A stretch of 64,000 nucleotides of DNA from Verrucomicrobiia bacterium (lineage in GTDB: Bacteria > Verrucomicrobiota > Verrucomicrobiia > Limisphaerales > UBA9464): assembly GCA_019634635.1 (NCBI GenBank), contig JAHCBB010000013.1, positions 59,746 through 123,745 on the forward strand. Direction: 5' to 3'. The stretch's first letter is position 1, and every line of letters begins with the position of its first letter. Of this stretch, positions 53,977 through 63,737 are shown piece after piece. The notes beneath the pieces are model-generated. The model was not told where the DNA came from. It was given only the letters and a program-made list of their open reading frames with translations, and did no database searches. The translations under genes were made by a program, and so were the position numbers.

Positions 53977-54816
53977 TCAGCGAATGCGCTGGAGGGTCCA
54001 GTCCGCCCGGTCGGCCTGATTGGCCCAGTGGCGCATGTCCGACAGTTCGCGGTGATTCAGCGCCTCGACGTGGCCATCCACCATGCCCGCCACGGCCCGG
54101 CCCGAAAATCGCGGATGCACGTGCCCCCAGGCCTCGGGTCCATCCCCGGCCCGAAACTGCTCGGACCAGCGCCGGGCCATGAAGAACGGCGATTTGACGA
54201 GGTAGAATCCCTGGACCACCCGCCCCTCGAAGGGGCCGCGCGCCGACGCGAAGACGATCAGGTCGCCGGGACTCCAGGCGTCCGTGGTCTTCAACACGCA
54301 GAACGGACCGAAGCGCTCAAAGGCCCGGGGTTCGGGCGGCAGCTCCAGATCGTCGCCACCCACGAAGGTCGCGTTGATGCCCAGCGACGGAAACACGCTC
54401 GCCGCATAGGTCGCAATGAAGGGGTCCTCCAATCGCTGGAACTGCTCGAGCAGCGGGCGGTTCTCGTTCACATACATCGCCGGAAAACTGCGCCCAAGCC
54501 ACGGTGCGAGGCGCCAGGGATACCGGCTGTTGATCGGATTGGGCACCGGCTGCCCGGAGTGGTCCACGGGCAGGGGTTCCCCGGGCTGGAACTGGCGGTA
54601 GCCCTTCAGCACCCGGTCGCCGTGATCATCGGCGTACACGTGCCAGGCGAGCATCAACTGCCGCGCGGCCGACATTTCATTGACCTTCCGTGCCTGGGAT
54701 TTGGCCCTGCCCAACGCCGGCAGGAGCAAGCCGGCAAGAATCGCGATGATCCCCACCACCACCAGCAGTTCGAGCAGGGTGAATCCGGCGTGCCGGCGCT
54801 GCCCGCTCCGGGGCAT
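53977..54816 (-). CDS. Pseudopilin-like protein (third in window)
   Basis: From ATG at 54816 the protein has 279 residues. The leader is HAGFTLLELLVVVGIIAILA with Gly before Phe and Glu at +5. The globular part contains HVYADDHGDRVLKGYRQFQP and ends near VDGHVEALNHRELSDMRHWA. The H-X9-DG spacing is loose here. An alternative ATG at 54906 would add 30 residues not typical of a leader. It converges on the metallophosphoesterase gene with only 6 bp between stops. Confidence 0.8.
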   Translation of the reverse strand: MPRSGQRRHAGFTLLELLVVVGIIAILAGLLLPALGRAKSQARKVNEMSAARQLMLAWHVYADDHGDRVLKGYRQFQPGEPLPVDHSGQPVPNPINSRYPWRLAPWLGRSFPAMYVNENRPLLEQFQRLEDPFIATYAASVFPSLGINATFVGGDDLELPPEPRAFERFGPFCVLKTTDAWSPGDLIVFASARGPFEGRVVQGFYLVKSPFFMARRWSEQFRAGDGPEAWGHVHPRFSGRAVAGMVDGHVEALNHRELSDMRHWANQADRADWTLQRIR

Positions 54817-54966
54817 CCCGGCGTTGGAACCATTCCAGAGCACGGCCGGATTATAGCCGGGGCCAGGGAGGCGGCTTGCGGAATCTTGCCATTGATTGTC
54901 GCGCAAATGGTCGGGACATTGGCGCGATCAATGGCTACTGATAGATCGAATTCAATTTGAGCCGTC

Positions 54967-55437
54967 ATGAAGTCCCTCCGCATTCTTCCCGCAGCGGTGC
55001 TGCTGACGCTGGCCGTACCCGGACTGCCCATCCCCGCCACCGCGGCCGACGAGGCGACCCCCGGGGGCGGAGGCGCTATTCCCGCCCCCGCAGCGGGTCT
55101 CCCGCGCCCTCCAGCCGCCGAACGTGCCGAGGCCGGCCGGGCGCGCAGTGAGGCCACGCTGGCAGAACTTGGCCTGACCGACGCGCAACGCGACCAGTTG
55201 CGGGAGGCGCAACGCGATCAGTTGGAGAAGCTCCGGGCCGTCCGCGACGACTCCAGTCTCACACGCGAACAGCGCATGGCGAAAATCCGGGAACTCCGCG
55301 AGGCCGCAGCCGCCACGACCCGATCCATCCTCACCGAAGAGCAATACGAGAAGTGGCAAAAGTCGCGGGCGTCCCGCCTGTCCCGCCCGGGCGCCCCCGG
55401 GGCGGACGCCCCGGCACCCCCCGCCCCGGATGCCTGA
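54967..55437 (+). CDS. Periplasmic helical protein (Spy/LTXXQ-like)
   Basis: This 156-residue protein has a signal peptide (ILPAAVLLTLAVPGLPIPAT), a Pro/Ala-rich stretch, and then a helical domain with LGLTDAQRDQLREAQRDQLE, SLTREQRMAKIRELREAAAA and ILTEEQYEKWQ. The two LTxxQ-type motifs resemble Spy/CpxP proteins, which bind misfolded proteins or metals in the periplasm. The similarity is short, and a specific role is not claimed. The Pro/Ala tail is low-complexity. It is divergent from the pseudopilin gene. Confidence 0.65.
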   Translation: MKSLRILPAAVLLTLAVPGLPIPATAADEATPGGGGAIPAPAAGLPRPPAAERAEAGRARSEATLAELGLTDAQRDQLREAQRDQLEKLRAVRDDSSLTREQRMAKIRELREAAAATTRSILTEEQYEKWQKSRASRLSRPGAPGADAPAPPAPDA

Positions 55438-55585
55438 GAGGGACCGGTGGAGCCTCCGTCTCGGTCGCTGACGCGGCGGCCATCGGGGGACCGTGTCGCC
55501 CCGGCCACCCGGCACGACGCCGTCCCCGCACCATCACGGTCCGGCGTTCACGGCAGAGTTCCCGCCCCCCTTCCATCGCCTCCCG

Positions 55586-56515
55586 GTGCGATTCAACCTC
55601 CAAATCCTCCTCCGGTGCTGCGCCCTGTCCGTCGCCACGGGCAGCCCGGGCGTTTGGGGTGACCCAACTCCGGCAGAAATACCCTCGCCCGGCCCCGCGT
55701 CGCCGTGGACCAACAGCGCGGTCCATGCCGCGTTTCAACTCACGCCCCGCCTCTGGTCCGGCGCACAACCCGGGAATGACGAGGCCTTCGCCGCACTCGC
55801 CCGGTCCGGGGTCAAGGTGGTGGTGAGCGTGGATGGCGCGTCTCCGGATCTCGAGACCGCCCGGCGTCACGGCCTGCGCTACGTTCACGTGCCCATCGGA
55901 TACGATGGGGTGTCGTCCACCCGTTTGACCCAGCTCGTCCAGGCGACCCGGGAGTCCACCGGCATCGTGTTCGTCCACTGCCATCATGGACGACACCGCG
56001 GACCGGCCGCCGCCGCGATCATGGCCATGGCGGACGGGGCGTGGTCCCCGACGCAGGCGGCATCCTTCCTGACCCAGGCGGGAACGGATCCCAGCTACGT
56101 CGGTCTCTACACAGCGGTCCAAAACTTTGCCCTCCCGGCGACCCCGCCGGCTGGCGACGCCCCACCTCTTGCCGAGTCCGTCCCTCCCTCCGGCGAGGTG
56201 GAGGTCATGGTCACGCTGGACGGCCACCTGGACCGCCTCAAGGTGCAGGTCGCGCAGCGCGACGGCCGGGAATCATCCGGGGATTCCAGGGGCCTGCGCA
56301 CCGAGGCGCTGCTGATGCTGGAAGCGCTCCGGGAATGGGGACGGCACCCCGGCATCGCGAGCCGCACCCCCGGGTATCGGCAACAGCTCGCGGAGACGGT
56401 GGACGCCGCCCAGCGACTCTGGGAAATCCTCGGAAATCCCGCAACCGACCCGGGCCCCGCGCTGAAAGCCCTCGGAACCGCGTGCAGCGCGTGCCACCGA
56501 CAGCATCGGCACTGA
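55586..56515 (+). CDS. Secreted tyrosine-phosphatase-like protein with a C-terminal c-type haem motif
   Basis: GTG at 55586 gives 309 residues starting with a signal-like segment (RFNLQILLRCCALSVATGSP). The phosphatase part has RLWSGAQPGNDEAFAAL, VVVSVDGASPDL and the P-loop VHCHHGRHRGPAAAAI (C-x5-R). The last 90 residues are helical and end in TACSACHRQHRH, matching the CxxCH haem-attachment site at the C-terminus of cytochrome c'. A helical bundle with haem at its end is the cytochrome c' layout. Combined, this suggests a redox- or gas-linked phosphatase, but this is inference. A GTG at 55493 would add 31 residues. A haem-binding SOUL protein gene converges immediately downstream. Confidence 0.68.
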   Translation: MRFNLQILLRCCALSVATGSPGVWGDPTPAEIPSPGPASPWTNSAVHAAFQLTPRLWSGAQPGNDEAFAALARSGVKVVVSVDGASPDLETARRHGLRYVHVPIGYDGVSSTRLTQLVQATRESTGIVFVHCHHGRHRGPAAAAIMAMADGAWSPTQAASFLTQAGTDPSYVGLYTAVQNFALPATPPAGDAPPLAESVPPSGEVEVMVTLDGHLDRLKVQVAQRDGRESSGDSRGLRTEALLMLEALREWGRHPGIASRTPGYRQQLAETVDAAQRLWEILGNPATDPGPALKALGTACSACHRQHRH

Positions 56516-56527
56516 GCGCCGCCGCTC

Positions 56528-57623
<1,096 letters not shown>

Positions 57624-58057
57624 CCCCGGGTCCGGCCCGACAGCCGCCCCCGGCCGTCCCAAGACCGGTCCCCACCCGGTCCGCAGGAACCCAAAACGGC
57701 AAAAAAGCGAACGAAAAACAGCCTGTGAATAACGTGGGGAAAAGTCTCAACAATTTCGTCTAGTTTGCAGCAACCCGACAGCCTACAAGCCAGCCGTCGT
57801 CGCGCCGTCTCAAGAAAGCCATCCGTCGCGCCTCAAAGTTGAACTCCGGTGAAAATTTATTGTAAACAGTTGTATTCGAGTGATTTAGAATCGTTGTCGC
57901 CCCGGGCTGAAGCCGCCGGCCTCTCGGGACCGCATCCCACCTATTTCCTTGGGAAACGCAGGGTTGCGCCCCCGGGCGCCGCGTTTCAACCCGGTGACAA
58001 CGGGTCGTGAATAAGCTGGCAAATCTCCCCCGGAACCTCTCCTCCGAAGCCCACCCG
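57624..58057. other. Intergenic region upstream of dnaA with a candidate DnaA box
   Basis: These 434 bp between the P-II gene and dnaA are locally A/T-rich (57840-57890). TGTGAATAA at 57724-57732 is the complement of TTATTCACA, matching the DnaA box consensus TTWTNCACA. Only one good box was seen, so an origin is not established; it could instead mediate dnaA autoregulation. No gene is visible in the stretch. Confidence 0.45.
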
Positions 58058-59422
58058 ATGGCCTCCACCACCCAGAGCCTCTGGACCGGGGTGCAACAGC
58101 ACCTCAAGGACCTGCTGAAGCCCGATATCTACGCCCTTTGGTTCGAGCCCATCCGACCGGTCTGCCTCGACGGAGACCGGCTCCAGTTGGAGGTCCGCGA
58201 CGACTTCTGCGCGATGTGGCTGAAGGACAATTACCTCGACCTGTTGCGATCCACGGCCAGCCGGCTCGCAGTGCGTCCGGTGGACATTGATTTTGTGGTG
58301 GGCGCGCCGGGCTCCGCGCCGGCTGCGTCCCTGGTTCGCGATGCCCCGGCCCGCGGGGTGCGGCCCGACGGACGCTCCCCAGCCAACGGGCGCCCCATTG
58401 AGGCCTCGTTCAACCCCAACAACACCTTCTCAACGTTCGTGGTGGGCTCCAACAGCCAGATGGCGCACAGCGCCTGCCTGGCGGTCTGCCAGCATCCCGG
58501 GCGCTCCTACAATCCCCTGTTTCTGTTCGGCGGGGTCGGTCTCGGCAAAACCCACCTGCTCAACGCGATCGGCCAGGAGATCCTCAGCCAGCGCAAGCAC
58601 TTCAAGGTGGCCTTCCTGAGCTGCGAACGGTTCACCAACGAGTTCATTGACGGCCTGCAGAACAACTCGCTGGCCCGCTTTCGACGGCGGTACCGACAGG
58701 TGGACTGCCTGCTGGTGGACGACATCCAGTTCCTCGCGGGCAAGGAACGGATCCAGGAGGAGTTCTTCCATACGTTCAACTCGCTGCATGAGGCGCGGAA
58801 GCAGATCGTGCTCACCTGTGACAAACCTCCGAGCGAGATCCCGGGGTTGGAGCAGCGGCTGATTTCCAGGTTCGAATGGGGCATGGCGGCCGACCTGCAG
58901 CCGCCCGATGTCGAAACCCGCCTCGCCATCCTTCGCCAGAAACAGGTGGTACTCGGTGTGGATCTCGAGCCCGGCATCCTCCAGTTCCTCGCCGATCGCA
59001 TCCGCACCAACATCCGGCGCCTGGAGGGCGCGCTGGTCCGCGTCGCCAGCTTCAACAAGCTCACCGGTCGCCCCCTCCGCCTCGAGGATGTTGAGCATCT
59101 GCTCCGCGAAATCCTCCAGGAGGAGAGCCGTCGCGCCATCACCTTCGAAGTGATCCAGAAGCGGGTCGCCGAGCACTACGACATCCGGCTCGCAGACATG
59201 ACCAGCAAGCGGCGTCCCGAGAACATCGCCTTTCCCCGCCAGGTGGCGATGTACCTGTGCCGCAATCTGACCGAAGCCTCGCTGAGCGCGATCGGCGACG
59301 CCTTCGGGGGCCGCGACCACGGCACGGTCCTGCACGCGGTCCGCGCGGTGAAGAACCGGATGGAGGTGGATCCGCAGGTCCGCCAGACGGTGGGCTACCT
59401 GGAAAAACAACTGCTGCGCTGA
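58058..59422 (+). CDS. dnaA: Chromosomal replication initiator protein DnaA
   Basis: DnaA opens the replication origin. From ATG at 58058 the product has 454 residues. Domain I begins SLWTGVQQHLKDLLKPDIYA; a short Pro/Ala-rich linker (domain II) follows. The AAA+ domain III has FGGVGLGKTHLLNAIG (Walker A), LLVDDIQFLAGKE (Walker B) and RLISRFEWGM (sensor/Arg region). Domain IV has the DnaA signature FGGRDHGTVLHAVR. A GTG at 58007 would add 17 residues. It is not next to dnaN or gyrB here; its neighbour upstream is the P-II gene. Confidence 0.97.
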   Translation: MASTTQSLWTGVQQHLKDLLKPDIYALWFEPIRPVCLDGDRLQLEVRDDFCAMWLKDNYLDLLRSTASRLAVRPVDIDFVVGAPGSAPAASLVRDAPARGVRPDGRSPANGRPIEASFNPNNTFSTFVVGSNSQMAHSACLAVCQHPGRSYNPLFLFGGVGLGKTHLLNAIGQEILSQRKHFKVAFLSCERFTNEFIDGLQNNSLARFRRRYRQVDCLLVDDIQFLAGKERIQEEFFHTFNSLHEARKQIVLTCDKPPSEIPGLEQRLISRFEWGMAADLQPPDVETRLAILRQKQVVLGVDLEPGILQFLADRIRTNIRRLEGALVRVASFNKLTGRPLRLEDVEHLLREILQEESRRAITFEVIQKRVAEHYDIRLADMTSKRRPENIAFPRQVAMYLCRNLTEASLSAIGDAFGGRDHGTVLHAVRAVKNRMEVDPQVRQTVGYLEKQLLR

Positions 59423-59435
59423 CGCGCCCTGGGTC

Positions 59436-60686
59436 ATGCGCCAGGCCGCAAACTTCCTGCCGCTCCTCCCGGTACTGCCGGTACTGTTCACACTCCTCGG
59501 CCTGTCGCTGGGGCCGCCCGCCGTCGCGGCGGCGGAACCGGAGCATCACTCACAGCGGATCTTCCCGGTCGAACCCTGGCACAACCACGGTTCCTGCATT
59601 GTGGAAGCCCCCAACGGCGACCTCCTGGCCTGCTGGTTCCACGGCTCCGGGGAACGCAAGGCGGACGATGTTCGCATCGAAGCCGCCCGTCTCCCGGCCG
59701 GTTCCAGAACCTGGGGGCAGCGCTTCGTGCTGGCCGACACTCCGGGGTATCCAGACTGCAACCCATCGCTCCACGTGGATCCCCGGGGCCGCCTCTGGCT
59801 GTTTTATCCCACCATCCTGGATCACCGGTGGGAGGGCGCCCTGCTCAAATACCGGGTCAGCACCGACTGGCAGGAGACCACGCCACCGCGCTGGGAGCGC
59901 AGCGAGGTCCTCCACGTCACCCCCGGACCGGAATTCGACGCTGCCATCGCCCGGCGCCTGCCGGAACTGGAGCAGGCGGCCGGGGTGGCATCCTGGGACG
60001 ACCGGACACGCCGCGAAGTCGAGGAATATCTGGAGTCCATGCGGACCCACGCCACCAACAAATTGTACCGCCGCCTCGGCTGGATGCCCCGGGCGCATCC
60101 GATTCAACTCGGGGAACGGTTGATCCTCGGCCTCTATCACGATGGATTCTCCTGCTCGTTGATGGCGATCACCGACGATGACGGCCTTCATTGGCGGACC
60201 AGCACCCCGCTGATCGGGGGCGGCAACATCCAGCCCAGCCTTGCCCGACGGCGCGACGGCACCCTCGTCGCCTGCATGCGGGACAACGGCCCCCCACCGA
60301 AACGGCTCCTGATGGCGACCTCCGGCGACCTCGGGGAGACCTGGGGTCCGGTCTCGGATAGTGAGATCCCCAACCCCGGTTCGGGTGCGGACGTCCTGGT
60401 GCTTGCGGATGGCACCTGGGCCTTCATCGGCAACGACACCGAATCAGGCCGGCATTCCCTTGCCGTCTGGTTGAGCGACGATGAAGGGCGCACCTGGAGG
60501 TGGCGGCGGGCGCTCGAGCGGGTGGAGCCGGGCCGGGGCTCTTTCTCCTATCCAAGCCTCATCCAGACTCGCGACGGGTGGCTCCACGCGACCTACAGCG
60601 ATCATCCCGGTGGCGGCGGCACCATTGCCCATGCCGCATTCAACGCCGAATGGGTCCGGGCCGGTGCGGACACCCCCGCCCCCTGA
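59436..60686 (+). CDS. Secreted sialidase-like (BNR repeat) protein
   Basis: This 416-residue protein has a signal peptide (LPLLPVLPVLFTLLGLSLGP). It folds as a six-bladed propeller with BNR/Asp-box motifs (TDDDGLHW, SGDLGETWG, SDDEGRTWRW) and the sialidase-family opening GSCIVEAPNGDLLACWFHGS. CNPSLHVDPRGRLWLFYP and NIQPSLARRRDGTLVACMRD are typical strands. It belongs to the exo-alpha-sialidase/neuraminidase-like group; the true substrate may be another sugar because the arginine triad cannot be verified by eye. It begins 13 bp after dnaA but need not be functionally linked. Confidence 0.85.
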   Translation: MRQAANFLPLLPVLPVLFTLLGLSLGPPAVAAAEPEHHSQRIFPVEPWHNHGSCIVEAPNGDLLACWFHGSGERKADDVRIEAARLPAGSRTWGQRFVLADTPGYPDCNPSLHVDPRGRLWLFYPTILDHRWEGALLKYRVSTDWQETTPPRWERSEVLHVTPGPEFDAAIARRLPELEQAAGVASWDDRTRREVEEYLESMRTHATNKLYRRLGWMPRAHPIQLGERLILGLYHDGFSCSLMAITDDDGLHWRTSTPLIGGGNIQPSLARRRDGTLVACMRDNGPPPKRLLMATSGDLGETWGPVSDSEIPNPGSGADVLVLADGTWAFIGNDTESGRHSLAVWLSDDEGRTWRWRRALERVEPGRGSFSYPSLIQTRDGWLHATYSDHPGGGGTIAHAAFNAEWVRAGADTPAP

Positions 60687-60708
60687 TCCCACCCATCTCC
60701 GAATCCCG

Positions 60709-61482
60709 TCACACCGGCCAGCGCCGATCACGAAGCGCGGGGAAGCTGGCACGCCATTCGGCGACGGCGCCCGGTTCGAGAACCGCCTGCACGAGTCGGG
60801 GGGTGTCGTCGCCCTCCGCCAGGGTGTTGCCCTGCGGGTCCACAATTGCAGTGCGTCCCGGATACTCGAGCTGGGGATCCGTGCCACAGCGGTTGACGCC
60901 GACGACGGCCGACTGATTCTCGATCGCGCGGGCCCGCAGCAGCGTGGACCAATGCCGCGCGCGGCCGAGCGGCCATTGGGCGATCACGGCGAACAGCGTT
61001 GCGCCCTGGTCCACCGCCGACCGGAAGATTTCCGGAAACCGCAGGTCGTAGCAGACGAAGGGTGCGATCTGGAAGCCGCCCCACTCGAAGGTGACCACGG
61101 CATCGCCCGCGCCGTAGTGAAGGGCCTCATCGCCAAAGCGGAACGGGTGGATCTTGGAATAACGCGCCAGCAACCGGCCGTCGGGCGCAAAGGCCACCGC
61201 CTGGTTGTAGGGCTTGCCCTCCCCGTCCCGGCCACCCACCACGCCCCCCAGCACCGCCGATCCAGTTTCGCGCGCCAGCGCCACCAGGAATTCCTCACCT
61301 TCCGGAGGCTCCCCCTGCCGGGTCCGGTCCACACGCAGGCTGAATCCAGTGGAGAACATCTCCGGGAGCACCACCAAGGAGCCTGGCGGAATCGCCGCGC
61401 CCTCCAGCATCCGTCGAACCTGGTTGAAATTGGCGGTCTTGTCCTCCCAGGAGACCGCCCACTGCACGCCAACGACCGTCAC
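60709..61482 (-). CDS. Carbon-nitrogen hydrolase (omega-amidase/YafV-like)
   Basis: From GTG at 61482 the protein has 257 residues. The nitrilase-superfamily catalytic triad is visible: Glu in LVVLPEMFSTGFSL, Lys in ARYSKIHPFRFGDEAL, and Cys in IAPFVCYDLRFPEIFR. These segments match omega-amidases, which hydrolyse 2-oxoglutaramate or 2-oxosuccinamate, and YafV-like proteins. The GTG is preferred because the longer ATG start (61518) overlaps the upstream DUF5069 gene by 26 bp and adds non-homologous residues. The gap to the upstream stop is 10 bp, so the two genes are probably co-transcribed. Confidence 0.88.
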   Translation of the reverse strand: MTVVGVQWAVSWEDKTANFNQVRRMLEGAAIPPGSLVVLPEMFSTGFSLRVDRTRQGEPPEGEEFLVALARETGSAVLGGVVGGRDGEGKPYNQAVAFAPDGRLLARYSKIHPFRFGDEALHYGAGDAVVTFEWGGFQIAPFVCYDLRFPEIFRSAVDQGATLFAVIAQWPLGRARHWSTLLRARAIENQSAVVGVNRCGTDPQLEYPGRTAIVDPQGNTLAEGDDTPRLVQAVLEPGAVAEWRASFPALRDRRWPV

Positions 61483-61492
61483 GTGGCCGACC

Positions 61493-61921
61493 TCACAGAC
61501 GCTGTTCGTCGGCGTCAATGAAATCCACGAACGTCTGGATGTCGTCCCGATGCCCGAGCCCCGCCTCCGCCTTCCGCATCTGGAGCCGCTGCCGCAGCGC
61601 CGGATCCTCCTCGCGTCCGCGGTTCAGCAGCCATTGGTTGAAGGACTCCTTCTCGGCCGGGGACCGCTGCACGTGGCGCCGTACCCAGTCGCACACCTCC
61701 CCGTCCGTGAGGGTGCCCCGCACCACCCCGATAAACTGTTCGGCGGACACGCCGGCATGCCTGAGCCATTCCGCATCGAACCCCTTGTAGGCGAAGTTCC
61801 CTGCGTAGTCCGGCCCCAGACGGCCGGCGAGGTGCAGGCGGGTCTTGTCCAGAAGTCGGGGCAAATGGCACCAGCCGTTCATCTGCTCCCGTGGCGAACG
61901 GGGATAAATCACGTCACTCAT
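61493..61921 (-). CDS. DUF5069 family protein
   Basis: From ATG at 61921 the product has 142 residues, matching the usual family size. Hallmarks are YPRSPREQMNGWCHLPRLLD near the start, KTRLHLAGRLGPDYAGNFAY and VSAEQFIGVVRGTLTDGEVC. The function is unknown. It is the first gene of a two-gene unit with the omega-amidase-like hydrolase. The open frame continues upstream to 62014 without family resemblance. Confidence 0.85.
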   Translation of the reverse strand: MSDVIYPRSPREQMNGWCHLPRLLDKTRLHLAGRLGPDYAGNFAYKGFDAEWLRHAGVSAEQFIGVVRGTLTDGEVCDWVRRHVQRSPAEKESFNQWLLNRGREEDPALRQRLQMRKAEAGLGHRDDIQTFVDFIDADEQRL

Positions 61922-62300
61922 GAGGACGCCATCATGCGCCGCCCCCGGCCACCGCGAAAGCCCCGAAGCGCACCCCGGCGGGGCGATACCAAGCGCGGCC
62001 AGGCCCGCTTCCATTGACTGCGAGGCCCGTTGAGGATTCAGGCGTCGTCGGAAACCTGGATCACACTTTCCGGCCCGCCGGGCACTACAAACCGCATCGA
62101 ATTCTCAAGAGAACTGGAGGCGTCCACCTGGGAATCGCGGATGAAGGTGGTCCTGTCGGGAACGGGAACCTCCACGTTCAGCGATCCCGCGACCACGGAT
62201 CGTCAGGGCTTCCACCGGGCCGTTCGCGTGGGCTCCCAATGACCTGTTCCTCCGGAGGCATGGCGGGGAACTGCCTGCGGATTGGTCCCAGGGACCGATG
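61922..62300. other. Short gene-poor stretch with a possible small frame
   Basis: A minus-strand frame from GTG 62196 to TGA 62038 would give 52 residues including DRTTFIRDSQVDASSSLENS and MRFVVPGGPESVIQVSDDA. It has no recognised family and no clear ribosome site. It may be a remnant of a larger gene or a chance frame. Nothing else is seen between the DUF5069 gene and the 62301 gene. Confidence 0.35.
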
Positions 62301-63725
62301 TCAATCAGCCTGCAATTCCGAACTCCGGATCCTGTTCCGGACCCCATCCGGAACGTGGCGGGGTATGCGGGCTGGCACGAGAAAATCGACCCGATGTGTG
62401 AGCATCACTTCAACGAAGACGTCGAATGGGGCCGTCGCATTGGTCTGGAGCTGGGAAGGGAAGAGCTCCCAGGAGGACTGACGGCCGATCTGGCCAAAGT
62501 GGAGCGGGTCCTGGTGGGTCAACGGCTTCCAAGTGCGCCCTTCCCTATCCTCAATGGAGACGACACGCACCGTCGAGTTGGAGTGGACTCCGGTTAGGGT
62601 CATGGTCACCTGCACGGGTTCTCCCCAAGGGGAATCGGAGGGAGAGTCTCTGTACCATACCCGGACATCCCCCACGCCGAGGCCTGGTATCCGCCGGGAC
62701 AATTGCTGCGACGGTGGTGCCGGAACCGGGGATGAGACCGGCAGCAGGCCTGATTCGTCCCAAGGCGGTGTCCGCAAAGGGCTGCTGTCCGGAACTCCGG
62801 CAAATTGCAGCACTTCCGACCGTTCTTCCTCCGGTCGGGGCGACAACTCCACGCTGAGCTGCCACGCGGGATCGTCGTCAAACAGCGTGGCACTGCTCCA
62901 GTAGCGAACGCTTCCCCCGTCCGTTTGCGCGTCGGAGCTCGGAAAGCGAGCCAGTGCAATGCGGTTTCCGGTGGGATCGGATAGGGTGACCCGGCGAATT
63001 CGCTGCCGCACATCCGGGTCGCGGAAATCTCCCGCAAGCTCCGCCACAATCCGGGTGTGCATCCAGCGGCGCCCTGCGTTGGTGCGAATGGACCGTTCCA
63101 CGTGGACGTCGTCCACACTTAGGTTCATTCCATGGATGGAGCGACGCACCGGAAACGGCTGGGGCGTCCAGAACGGGCCGTCAAAGGGTGACGGATTCCG
63201 GACCCGCAAAGTTCCGGCGTGGCGGACATGCGACGAGGGATCCGATGCACCACGGCCGGCGGACGCGAACTCGAACAGAATGGTCCGCGGACGCCTCGGG
63301 TATATCGGGGCGTCGAACAGCCAGGGCCACCCTGCCCTTTGAGGATAGACCTCCAGTCCCCACGGCAGACCGTCATCCGCCAGAGGTCGCATCACCACCA
63401 ATTGAGGCACAAACGGGGAGCGCAATCCGCCGCGGTTGCTGGGGCTGGCATCCCAGAACCAGAGAATCAATGTGGCGTCTTCGCTCGTCCGGGAAATCAC
63501 GGGGGCAGCGCTGCCGGGCGACAGGCGTGCCAGAACATCCCTCAGCCAGGCCGGAGCCCTGCCATGCAGCTGGCGAAGGCGCTGCCCCGGCATGACGTGG
63601 TTGGTTCCCTGAGTCGCCCCTAGGAACTGCACTTGCAGTTCGCGATTCACCGTGAACGTCTCAGCACCAAGTCGGGCCTGGATGATCCAGAGGCCGATTC
63701 CCAACCAGACGAGGCGCGGGGGCAT
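62301..63725 (-). CDS. Secreted protein of unknown function
   Basis: This 474-residue protein starts MPPRLVWLGIGLWIIQARLG, a likely signal peptide. The mature protein is beta-rich (TFTVNRELQVQFLGATQGTN, GLEVYPQRAGWPWLFDAPIY, RVTLSDPTGNRIALARFPSS), with many Arg and Pro residues. I recognise no family. It starts 12 bp after the stop of the partial gene to the right, so they are probably one operon. Confidence 0.7.
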   Translation of the reverse strand: MPPRLVWLGIGLWIIQARLGAETFTVNRELQVQFLGATQGTNHVMPGQRLRQLHGRAPAWLRDVLARLSPGSAAPVISRTSEDATLILWFWDASPSNRGGLRSPFVPQLVVMRPLADDGLPWGLEVYPQRAGWPWLFDAPIYPRRPRTILFEFASAGRGASDPSSHVRHAGTLRVRNPSPFDGPFWTPQPFPVRRSIHGMNLSVDDVHVERSIRTNAGRRWMHTRIVAELAGDFRDPDVRQRIRRVTLSDPTGNRIALARFPSSDAQTDGGSVRYWSSATLFDDDPAWQLSVELSPRPEEERSEVLQFAGVPDSSPLRTPPWDESGLLPVSSPVPAPPSQQLSRRIPGLGVGDVRVWYRDSPSDSPWGEPVQVTMTLTGVHSNSTVRVVSIEDREGRTWKPLTHQDPLHFGQIGRQSSWELFPSQLQTNATAPFDVFVEVMLTHRVDFLVPARIPRHVPDGVRNRIRSSELQAD

Positions 63726-63737
63726 TGGAAGATCGGG

